Notes under the pieces: generated by a model
The model's input: the letters and a program-made list of their open reading frames with translations, nothing else
Database searches by the model: none
What the model was told of the DNA's origin: nothing
Shown here: piece after piece, positions 31,659 to 38,427 of the stretch
Numbering within the stretch: the stretch's first letter is position 1
Layout of the letters: each line of letters starts with the position of its first letter
NCBI GenBank assembly: GCA_965234685.1
Contig: OZ248539.1
Location: 2,046,001-2,110,000 of the forward strand
Length of the DNA: 64,000 nucleotides
Source of the DNA: Fimbriimonas planktonicus
GTDB lineage: Bacteria; Armatimonadota; Fimbriimonadia; Fimbriimonadales; Fimbriimonadaceae
Reading direction: 5' to 3'
Program-made: the position numbers and the translations under genes

Positions 31659-32348
31659 ATCCAGAGATTTAGAAGAGACAATCGACCCGATCCGGGTCCT
31701 CCCGTCAACGAGCGTGTGCTCCGGTTCCGCGAAATTCGTGTGGTTGATGCTGATAACAAGCAGCTTGGCATCATGCAAAGCCGAGCCGCGCTCACATTGG
31801 CCAGAGAACAAGGCCTCGACCTTGTGATGGTTTCCCCAAATGCTGATCCTCCCGTATGCCGAATCATCGACTACGGCAAGCATAAATACTTGGAATCGAA
31901 ACTGGGAAATAACAAAAAGAAGCCCCAGCAGGAAGTAAAGGGTATAAAGATTAGTCCGCGTATTGCGGAAAACGACATCCAGACGAACGTCACTAAAGCA
32001 AGGAAGTTCATTGCTGAAGGCGACAAAGTCAAGGTGACGTGTATGTTCCGGGCCCGTGAGGTCACTCACCCTGAACTCGGGCGGCAAAAGTTGGACAGGT
32101 TCGCAGAACTTGTGGCAGATATCGCGATCGTCGAACGCGCTCCTCAAATGGAAGGACGAATGATGACCATGATTCTGCTCGCTAAGCCTTCCACCGGAGG
32201 ACAGAAGAAGAAAGATGCCAAAGATCAAAACAAACAAGACGGCGGCAAAGCGGTTCAAGATAACGGGAACCGGGAAGATCACCCGGCGGAAGACCCACAA
32301 CAACCACCAGTTCCAACACAAGCGGAAGTCGGCGAGACGACGGCTTGA
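31659..32348 (+). CDS. infC: Translation initiation factor IF-3, non-AUG start and C-terminal extension
   Basis: Proposed start is ATC 31659, preceded by GAGG (31647-31650) at 8-nt spacing and about 30 nt from the predicted transcription start. This yields an N-terminus (IQRFRRDNRPDPGPPVNERV) that matches the family's 'RR....P.VNE.I' lead; the first conventional start, GTG 31716, would cut this off. IF-3 genes elsewhere start at AUU or similar for autoregulation. Total 229 residues. The core runs to about MMTMILLAKP; the last 46 or so residues (lysine, glutamine and acid rich) form an extension encoded by DNA that also encodes the start of rpmI in another frame. IF-3 binds the 30S subunit and checks start codons. 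Confidence 0.93.
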   Translation: MQRFRRDNRPDPGPPVNERVLRFREIRVVDADNKQLGIMQSRAALTLAREQGLDLVMVSPNADPPVCRIIDYGKHKYLESKLGNNKKKPQQEVKGIKISPRIAENDIQTNVTKARKFIAEGDKVKVTCMFRAREVTHPELGRQKLDRFAELVADIAIVERAPQMEGRMMTMILLAKPSTGGQKKKDAKDQNKQDGGKAVQDNGNREDHPAEDPQQPPVPTQAEVGETTA

Positions 32349-32508
32349 GTCGGAACCGGAAGTGTTCCAGGGCGAGCAGAAGCGCATGCGCAGACTGCTC
32401 GTTTTGGGTCTGACCAAGAAGTCAAACCGCATTGCGAAAGCCCCCGTCGACAAGGTTGCTCAGTCTAACGAAGCCCGAGCAACTCTCTTGTCGATGCTTT
32501 CAGCGTAA
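32215..32508 (+). CDS. rpmI: 50S ribosomal protein L35, extended C-terminus
   Basis: 97 residues, longer than the usual 64-66. The first 50 residues are clear L35: MPKIKTNKTAAKRFKITGTG, then KITRRKTHNNHQFQHKRKSARR. The remainder (FQGEQKRMRRLLVLGLTKKS then NRIAKAPVDKVAQSNEARAT) goes beyond the family norm. The gene starts 134 nt before the end of infC in a different frame, so both proteins are encoded over 32215-32348. GGAGG lies 14 nt before the ATG, with AAAG nearer. The infC-rpmI-rplT order is conserved in bacteria. Confidence 0.96.
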   Translation: MPKIKTNKTAAKRFKITGTGKITRRKTHNNHQFQHKRKSARRRLESEPEVFQGEQKRMRRLLVLGLTKKSNRIAKAPVDKVAQSNEARATLLSMLSA

Positions 32509-32510
32509 TT

Positions 32511-32528
32511 GACCGAGGAAACTCGGTC
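32511..32528 (+). promoter_or_regulatory. GNRA-tetraloop RNA hairpin between rpmI and rplT
   Basis: GACCGAG (32511-32517) and CTCGGTC (32522-32528) pair perfectly around a GAAA loop, 2 nt past the rpmI stop codon, within the 98-nt spacer before rplT. L20 is known to repress its own operon by binding leader RNA in E. coli and Bacillus; a structured spacer here might be such a site, or an mRNA-stability or processing element. No T-run follows, so it is not a terminator. Confidence 0.5.
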
Positions 32529-32606
32529 CACGATCTCTACCACTACCTCCCGGCCAATGGCTGCAGGATGGGACCCGGTACGCAACCAAAGGAGAAACAT
32601 TAATAT

Positions 32607-32969
32607 ATGGCACGTGTAAAACGCGGCCTTATGCGCCACAAACGGCACAAGAAGGTCATCGAAGCAGCATCCGGCTATTGGGGACGTAAGAAGAACGTCT
32701 TCAAGCGCGCTCACGAACAGGTGATGAAGGCGGGGCAATACGCCTTCCGCGACCGTCGCCGTCGTAAGCGAGATTTCCGACGACTTTGGATCGTCCGAAT
32801 CACCGCCGCCTGCACCCACTGCGACATCAAATACAGCGAATTCATCCACGGACTTACCGTTGGTGGCATTCAAGTCAACCGAAAGATGCTCAGTGAACTG
32901 GCGATTGCCGACATGGACGCTTTCAAAGCCGTCGTCGCCCAAGCCAAAGCCGCCCGCGCAAAGGCCTAA
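32607..32969 (+). CDS. rplT: 50S ribosomal protein L20
   Basis: 120 residues, the expected size. MARVKRGLMRHKRHKKVIEA at the start, then SGYWGRKKNVFKRAHEQVMK and YAFRDRRRRKRDFRRLWIVR, are all diagnostic of L20; it helps early 23S rRNA folding. AAAGGAG lies upstream of ATG 32607 with a rather long spacing (10-12 nt). Last gene of the infC-rpmI-rplT operon, ended by a strong terminator. Confidence 0.98.
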   Translation: MARVKRGLMRHKRHKKVIEAASGYWGRKKNVFKRAHEQVMKAGQYAFRDRRRRKRDFRRLWIVRITAACTHCDIKYSEFIHGLTVGGIQVNRKMLSELAIADMDAFKAVVAQAKAARAKA

Positions 32970-32981
32970 TTCAAACGCAAA

Positions 32982-33017
32982 ATCGTCCTGCCGCTTTCGC
33001 GGCAGGACGATTTTTTT
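32982..33017 (+). terminator. Rho-independent terminator of the infC-rpmI-rplT operon
   Basis: ATCGTCCTGCCGC (32982-32994) and GCGGCAGGACGAT (32999-33011) form a perfect 13-bp stem with a TTTC loop, running straight into seven T (33011-33017). It lies 12 bp past the rplT stop. Confidence 0.97.
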
Positions 33018-33098
33018 GTGCGTCAGATTCTTAATGGCTGGATATCTCTATGATGTAGCTCCTATCATTGGAATACGTTTGATTGAGGAGAAGCCAGA

Positions 33099-34736
33099 AT
33101 GACAGCACTCGCCGTAATCGCCTGTATGACGCAAGGTCAGTCTGATGTTCCAGAAGTTCCCATCGCGATCTGCACGCTGGCCAAGGCAGTCAAGACCATT
33201 TTGGTCGGCGAAAATCTCAAACTGACCTTTGGCACCGGGCTAGAAAATGCCCCGGTGGTGCTGCGTCAAGTGCACCAAACCACTCCAAGGAAAGATCTCA
33301 CGAGCCTCTGCCAGGTCTTAAAGTTGGACTGCCAAATTGATGACGCGGCCGGAAAGCTTACGATCAAGCGAGGACCGAATCTAAAGCCCACAAATCTTGG
33401 ACCGGAGATTCAAAAAATGCTTGCGGAATACCGAGACTGGTGGCGCACCTACCAAAACGCCTCACCCGAGCAGCTTTTCACGGAAGCCGAGCGCCTGTCC
33501 AAACTCATCGAAGCCCAACCACGATCAGCGGATGGTCGGGGAATGTCCAAGCAAAGAGACTTCCTTCGCAAGTTGTGCGCTCCTTCCGGAAGGCTCATTG
33601 CGACGTCCCTCTTCCATCCCACAGCGCAATCGACCGCTGTATTGAGTCAGCCCACCGGACCTAGGAATCAGATTCCGATACCAGGCCCAGCTCTTGGTTA
33701 CCTCAAGAAGGTTCTGGCTGGTAACGCTATAGCGCCCGCAGACTCGACCTCGTCCCCGAATGAAAACTCAACGAAGTGGATGGAATACCGACTCTTTCAT
33801 GCTGAGCAATCAAAAGAGCTGGTTGACGCGGGAAGCTCGGCTCCGCTCGTTGAACTTCGCCATTCAGCGACCGAGTCAGGCTTTGTGGTCTTTCTGCACT
33901 TAATTACGCCTAAGAACATTGTCGTCGCGGACGCGATCTCCTTTGGATCGTCGAGTCAACCAGAAACGCCACGGTTACCTGACGAACTTAATCGCCTAAA
34001 AATCGAACCAGCCCCAGTTTGGTCTCCCATTTGGAGGACCGTGAATTCCTTATGGCCGGTCGCCAAGCTCAAAGGCTTGAACTTTGCGGCCTGGTTCTCG
34101 GACCGCACGATCAGCTCCTATCCGGGTCAAACCCTGGAGCAGCAACGGCAACTAGCGCCGCTCGAGCTGATTGAATCGGGAGGGTGGTTGAGCATCAACG
34201 ACGTAAGCAAGCCGTCTGCGATAGAACCGCCAGGCTGGCCCATCTTCTTCAAGTTACGTGAGCAGTTTGAAATCGACAAGGGTCGGCCAGACAAGATGAA
34301 AACCGAGCTGGACCTACTTAGCCCAAAGCAGCTCTCTGATCTCGAAGCTCTCGCAAACTCTGCGGAGTTACCGGACAGGTACCACGCAGTAACATCACAT
34401 ATCCGATTGTTTCGAGCTATAGCCCGGTCACCCGTTGAGTACGGCAGTGCTGAAACGATGATTCCGTTCGAAGACCTGCCTTTATCGGCTCGGAACGACG
34501 TGCGGGACTTCTTGGCGTCGCCATACGTTTGGAGGTATTACGCGTCCCTTCGTCACCCAAAAAACAGGGGAGCCATCCAGAAGTCGTATCTTAAAATTCA
34601 GCCCGGGCCGAAGGATAAGTTTGCATTCTCAGTCGAATTTCCTCGGGATAACAATCCGATCGCTCGCCAATCACTTCTCGGTTTTACGATTCCCAAAGGA
34701 TGGGTCGAGTACGAGCTAGGTGCAGATCGGAACTAG
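33099..34736 (+). CDS. Hypothetical protein with a possible secretin-like N-terminal domain
   Basis: 545 residues. ATG 33099 has GAGGAG 9 nt upstream. There is a weak N-terminal hydrophobic stretch (MTALAVIACMTQGQS) that might be a signal. Residues 22-92 (LAKAVKTILVGENLKLTFGT, then LTSLCQVLKLDCQIDDAAGK) resemble the short beta-alpha STN-type domain found at the start of secretins and some receptors. The rest, with several tryptophan-rich segments (PVWSPIWRTVNSLWPVAKLK), has no motif I recognise. No membrane segments downstream. Function unknown; it stands alone between two terminator-bounded units. Confidence 0.75.
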   Translation: MTALAVIACMTQGQSDVPEVPIAICTLAKAVKTILVGENLKLTFGTGLENAPVVLRQVHQTTPRKDLTSLCQVLKLDCQIDDAAGKLTIKRGPNLKPTNLGPEIQKMLAEYRDWWRTYQNASPEQLFTEAERLSKLIEAQPRSADGRGMSKQRDFLRKLCAPSGRLIATSLFHPTAQSTAVLSQPTGPRNQIPIPGPALGYLKKVLAGNAIAPADSTSSPNENSTKWMEYRLFHAEQSKELVDAGSSAPLVELRHSATESGFVVFLHLITPKNIVVADAISFGSSSQPETPRLPDELNRLKIEPAPVWSPIWRTVNSLWPVAKLKGLNFAAWFSDRTISSYPGQTLEQQRQLAPLELIESGGWLSINDVSKPSAIEPPGWPIFFKLREQFEIDKGRPDKMKTELDLLSPKQLSDLEALANSAELPDRYHAVTSHIRLFRAIARSPVEYGSAETMIPFEDLPLSARNDVRDFLASPYVWRYYASLRHPKNRGAIQKSYLKIQPGPKDKFAFSVEFPRDNNPIARQSLLGFTIPKGWVEYELGADRN

Positions 34737-34825
34737 TTCCGCGAGACCTCTCGCAGAATTTTACGTCCCTTGTGTATCGCGGAGCACCGTGAAGTGCAAC
34801 TGCAATTCCCCCAACCAATAGGTAC

Positions 34826-35020
34826 CTAATCTCCGCGGCGTCGAACGCCGCCAACAGATCGATCCAATCGTTCAGACCCGCTGCCAGGATGAATCACCTC
34901 GTGATAGAGTTCGCGCAGTTCAAACATGGCTCGAATCCTTTCTTCCGGGGTCGCTGCCGCCCAGAATTCGCGGTCGTAAGAGCGGTCAGGATCTGAGACT
35001 CGCCCTTTCCCCCCAATCAT
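34826..35020 (-). CDS. Small hypothetical protein (64 aa)
   Basis: 64 residues from ATG 35020, chosen because GAGG lies 4 nt upstream (a GTG at 35038 in the same frame is the alternative). The core FWAAATPEERIRAMFELREL is a helix pair seen in many short bacterial proteins ('FW....P.ERl.aM..lr') that often lie next to nucleotidyltransferase or toxin-like genes; no such partner is adjacent here. It is 61 bp downstream of the ArsR-B12 gene on the same strand and could share its transcript. Function unknown. Confidence 0.65.
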   Translation of the reverse strand: MIGGKGRVSDPDRSYDREFWAAATPEERIRAMFELRELYHEVIHPGSGSERLDRSVGGVRRRGD

Positions 35021-35081
35021 TTGACCTCGTTCTGCCACGAAGTTAGTATACGACTAGGGGGAACCGTGCGATCAGCTGCAC

Positions 35082-36035
35082 TTAGTTCCGTGACGCCGCG
35101 TTCTCTTGCTCGGCACTGCGAGCGTCCATGTTCGGCAGATGCTCCGTCGCGAACGAACGCAGGTCCTTCGCGGCAAAGTCGGCTCCTGCCGATAGGAAAC
35201 GCGCCGGATCCTGATTGACCATCGCGCCACCTACGCCAATCGTATAAGGCTGGCGACGGTCTCGGACGCGAACGAGCTCTTTCAGCAAGGCTTCCGTGTC
35301 CGCCGCGCTCTCCTCTGCTGCACAGCTCAACAGAACCAAAGTTGGTCGGTGGTTGCGCACCGTGGTGATGAAGCTCTTGACCGGCACGTTGGCGCCGAGG
35401 AACAGCGTGCGCCATCCATGTAGGCGAAGGTAGTCGCCAATCATGCGAAGTCCGATGACGTGCCAAGAGTTCGGCGCGCAGCCAAGAAGGGCAACCCGGC
35501 CGTGCCGACGCATTGGTCCCATGATCTGCGAGGTTCGAGCCAACATTCGCTCCGTAACCGCGCTGGCCATGTGCTCCTGGGCCTCGTCAATCGCTTCGAC
35601 CTTCCACCAGTTCCCAACCATCGTCATGGCGGGGGCCAACAAGTCCTCGTAGATTTCGATCAGTGAGACCTGCGCGCGGAATGCGGCGTCCATGATCTCG
35701 GAGCAAGTCTGCTCATCACCCTGAACTGCGGCTCGGGCGTACTCTTTGGCCAGTTCGCCCAGGTGCACGTCGGCTGCGCGCAACTCAGGCTGCGTGAATA
35801 CGGAGTTCACAATCGCTTCAATCTCTGGCGTAGCAAGGCTGTAATAGACCTGTCGGCCCGATTTGGTGGCTCGAACGATACCGCGTGCTCGCATTCGTGC
35901 GAGGTGGTTGCTCACGTTCGGCTGCTTCAGATCCGTGGCTTCACAAATTTCCGAGACGTTCCTATGCCCCGCTCGAAGCTCCGCCAGAATTTGGCGACGC
36001 GAAGTATCTCCGAGTTCTTCATAGACGTTTATCAT
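35082..36035 (-). CDS. ArsR-type transcription factor fused to a CarH-like B12-binding (photoreceptor) module
   Basis: 317 residues in three parts. Residues 1-75 are an ArsR winged helix (DTSRRQILAEL; LKQPNVSNHLARMRARGIVR; GRQVYYSL). Residues about 90-170 form the helical B12 cap, with W144-x9-E154-H155 (WKVEAIDEAQEH), the motif that contacts the adenosyl group in CarH photoreceptors. Residues about 178-300 are the B12-binding Rossmann domain, with H192 in NSWHVIG as lower ligand (E/D-x-H-x-x-G in relatives) and GWRTLFLGANVP. CarH and LitR have MerR-type DNA-binding domains; here it is ArsR-type. Function as an AdoCbl- or light-dependent repressor is inferred. It is divergent from the acyl-CoA dehydrogenase. 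Confidence 0.9.
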   Translation of the reverse strand: MINVYEELGDTSRRQILAELRAGHRNVSEICEATDLKQPNVSNHLARMRARGIVRATKSGRQVYYSLATPEIEAIVNSVFTQPELRAADVHLGELAKEYARAAVQGDEQTCSEIMDAAFRAQVSLIEIYEDLLAPAMTMVGNWWKVEAIDEAQEHMASAVTERMLARTSQIMGPMRRHGRVALLGCAPNSWHVIGLRMIGDYLRLHGWRTLFLGANVPVKSFITTVRNHRPTLVLLSCAAEESAADTEALLKELVRVRDRRQPYTIGVGGAMVNQDPARFLSAGADFAAKDLRSFATEHLPNMDARSAEQENAASRN

Positions 36036-36036
36036 A

Positions 36037-36074
36037 TTGACCTTGACATATTACAATACGCGCGACTGATATGT
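36037..36074. promoter_or_regulatory. Candidate operator/promoter of the ArsR-B12 regulator and divergent acyl-CoA dehydrogenase
   Basis: Just upstream of the regulator's start codon lie tandem hexamers TTGACC-TTGACA (36037-36048), an inverted repeat ACATAT (36046-36051) / ATATGT (36069-36074), and TATTG/CAATA arms (36035-36039 / 36054-36058). On the plus strand TTGACA plus TGATAT 18 bp later could form a promoter. The overlap of promoter-like and symmetric elements next to a repressor gene suggests autoregulation; this is inferred. Confidence 0.45.
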
Positions 36075-36177
36075 TTCGTCATAAAAAATTACTGAAGAAT
36101 AAATCTGAGGGTCTAAAGGTAACCATGCCGGTAAAATAGTTGTAAATCCCAGGGAGAGATTCTCTCAAAGGCGAGCT

Positions 36178-37290
36178 ATGTATCTATCCATCCATCCCGA
36201 AGAATCAACCTTTCTTGATCGAGTCCGCGAGTTCGTCGCGAATGACGTTCTACCAAACACCCGAAAATGGGAAGAGCAAACAGGTTTCGACGACGAAATC
36301 TGGGAGAAGCTCGGCACCGTCGGTCTGCTCAAGATGGGCCTGCCCGTCGATCAAGGCGGCGTCAGCTGTGCCGCATATTGCGAAGCGATTCGTGAACTTG
36401 CGAAGGGCGACCCTGCGTTGGCAATGAACGTCGCGGCCATCAATGCTCTCGTCGTCGCTCACATCGTAGCGTTTGGCACCCCGGAGCAGAAAGAAAAGTA
36501 CTTGGCCGACGTCACCGCCGGCCGCGTGAAGGTCGCCTGGGGTCTCACCGAGCCAGACGCCGGATCGGATGCGCGCCGAGTCAAGACCGTCGCCGAGCCG
36601 ATCGAAGGTCGAGACGGCTTCTACAACATCACCGGGCGAAAGATGTTCATCACGAACGGCGGCAAAGCTGACCTGATTGTGATCATCGCGCGAACCTCCG
36701 AAAAGGAGCTCAGCGCTTTCCTTCTGGAAACCAATCAACCTGGATTCACCCTCGAGAAGCGAATTCACACCGTCGGCGTTTCTGCCTCGAACACCGTGCA
36801 GTTCGGCTTAAACAACGCCGTTGGCTGGCACACGCCATGTAAGTTCGAAGAAGCGATCGGCTTGCTCTACCGGGGCCGACTTGGCATCGCCAGAATGGCG
36901 GTCGGAATCGCCGAAAAGGCTCACGAACTGGCCGTCGAGTACTCCAAGCAGCGCGAACAGTTCAATCGCCGGCTCTGCGATATGCAGAGCGTGCAGAACA
37001 TGCTCGCTGACAGCGAAGTCGAAGTCGAAGCCGCTCGCTTGTTGCTCCAAAAAGGAGCCCAGCTCTTCGACATGGGTCTTCCGATCATCAAGGAAAGCTC
37101 CATCGCGAAGCTTTACAGTAGCGAGACCGCAAATCGCGTGACCAACCGAGCGGTCCAGATCCACGGTGGCCGAGGCATGACCCGCGAGTTTCTCGTTGAG
37201 AAGCTTTGGCGAGATGCCAAACTCACCGAAATCGGCGAAGGCTGCTCCGAAATCCAGCGTATGGTCATCGCCAAGCAGATCACGAAGTAA
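36178..37290 (+). CDS. Acyl-CoA dehydrogenase
   Basis: 370-residue FAD enzyme for the first step of acyl-CoA beta-oxidation or amino-acid-derived acyl-CoA breakdown. Features: N-terminal helical domain, WGLTEPDAGSDA at about residues 120-131 (FAD/substrate loop), ITGRKMFITNGG near 151, EYSKQREQFNRRLCDMQSVQ near 258-277 and IHGGRGMTREF with LWRDAKLTEIGEGCSEIQRM at the C-terminus, where the catalytic Glu normally sits (in the 'I.EG..eiq' region). AAGGCGAGC before ATG 36178 serves as ribosome-binding site, and a DNA dyad GAGAGA-T-TCTCTC lies at 36154-36166. It is divergent from the ArsR-B12 regulator. Confidence 0.93.
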   Translation: MYLSIHPEESTFLDRVREFVANDVLPNTRKWEEQTGFDDEIWEKLGTVGLLKMGLPVDQGGVSCAAYCEAIRELAKGDPALAMNVAAINALVVAHIVAFGTPEQKEKYLADVTAGRVKVAWGLTEPDAGSDARRVKTVAEPIEGRDGFYNITGRKMFITNGGKADLIVIIARTSEKELSAFLLETNQPGFTLEKRIHTVGVSASNTVQFGLNNAVGWHTPCKFEEAIGLLYRGRLGIARMAVGIAEKAHELAVEYSKQREQFNRRLCDMQSVQNMLADSEVEVEAARLLLQKGAQLFDMGLPIIKESSIAKLYSSETANRVTNRAVQIHGGRGMTREFLVEKLWRDAKLTEIGEGCSEIQRMVIAKQITK

Positions 37291-37344
37291 TTCTCATCCT
37301 GAGCGGTGAGATTTCTGCGGCGATGGCGCAAATGCTAGGCTATC

Positions 37345-38412
37345 ATGTCTGGCATGAGCCCCATCGCCGTTCTTGCTTTTCTGAGCGTATTCCCGTTCCA
37401 ACAGACTCCGGCCAAACCGGTAACGCTCACCCGAAAGTACATCCTCGGCGAAAAGGCAGCCTACCGAGTGCGTGCGGACATCCAGATTCAGAGCCGCGAG
37501 GGTGAACTCCGGACATTCATTCCCGAAGACGAGGGCCTCGAGTACGACTTCACCACCGAAGTCAAGCAACTTAAGCCCGACGGGATTGCCGACATCATCT
37601 ATCGCCGTCCAACGATCAAAATCATCCAGGGGGAGACCTTTGATTCGGGCATCAAAACAACGACCGAAAAGATCAACTTAAACTATCTCCTGACTCTGTC
37701 GCCTATCAACGAGGTCCTGGCGGATAAAGACCTGAATCCGCCGAAGAAGGAGAAGGCGGGGCCGGACAAACTGAATCTCGCCAACAAGGCGGCAGTCACG
37801 CGAAAAGCACAGGACTTTTTCGACGGGTTTATCGAAGAGGTTCAGCGTCTTTCCGTTTTCATCGGGTCGCTCGACTCTTCTCTGGACTTCAATCCGAAGT
37901 TCCCATTTGATGAAGTCGTCGCAGGAGACACTTGGAAGCGTACCGTCGGGTTCCAACCACAGAAGCTTAAAGGCACCGACGGGAAGCAGGCCGTGCAGCG
38001 GCTCGACATCACATACACCTTCAAAGGCAGCACAAAGCGCGGACCGAAGGACGTCTATCGGATCGAGGCTGACCTGAATCACGAAACGGACTTGAGTCAA
38101 TTCCTGAATCAGCTTGCCGAAGTAGATTCAGAAATCACAGGAATTAAGCGCTTCCCCCTCCGGTTAAAGGCAAAAGTCACCTACGACATCGATCCGGCGA
38201 CCGGCCGCACCCTTGGGGCTGTTGCCGAGTCGGAAGGCGGATACGATGTTGTCCTCACGAGTAATGAGAACGATCCTATTGTCGAAGAAAAACTGAAGGG
38301 GCGAACCGTCATGTCGCTACTCAGCGTGACCAACCCGTTGTCGACCAAGAAAGCACCAGCCAAAAAGACTCCGCCGCCTAAGGGCAAAACCAAGGGCAAA
38401 TCAAAAGGCTAA
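37345..38412 (+). CDS. Secreted hypothetical protein with a Lys/Pro-rich tail
   Basis: 355 residues; AGG lies 5 nt before ATG 37345 (ATG 37354 is an alternative). The N-terminus SPIAVLAFLSVFPFQQTPA looks like a signal peptide. The body is beta-rich and charged, with features such as YILGEKAAYRVRADIQIQSR and YDIDPATGRTLGAVAESEGG, resembling the 'DUF6263-like' style of extracellular proteins, though I cannot place the family. The C-terminus is KAPAKKTPPPKGKTKGKSKG, a strongly basic tail. Next gene follows after 15 bp, so the two may be co-transcribed. Confidence 0.75.
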   Translation: MSGMSPIAVLAFLSVFPFQQTPAKPVTLTRKYILGEKAAYRVRADIQIQSREGELRTFIPEDEGLEYDFTTEVKQLKPDGIADIIYRRPTIKIIQGETFDSGIKTTTEKINLNYLLTLSPINEVLADKDLNPPKKEKAGPDKLNLANKAAVTRKAQDFFDGFIEEVQRLSVFIGSLDSSLDFNPKFPFDEVVAGDTWKRTVGFQPQKLKGTDGKQAVQRLDITYTFKGSTKRGPKDVYRIEADLNHETDLSQFLNQLAEVDSEITGIKRFPLRLKAKVTYDIDPATGRTLGAVAESEGGYDVVLTSNENDPIVEEKLKGRTVMSLLSVTNPLSTKKAPAKKTPPPKGKTKGKSKG

Positions 38413-38427
38413 GTACACTGCCGAATC

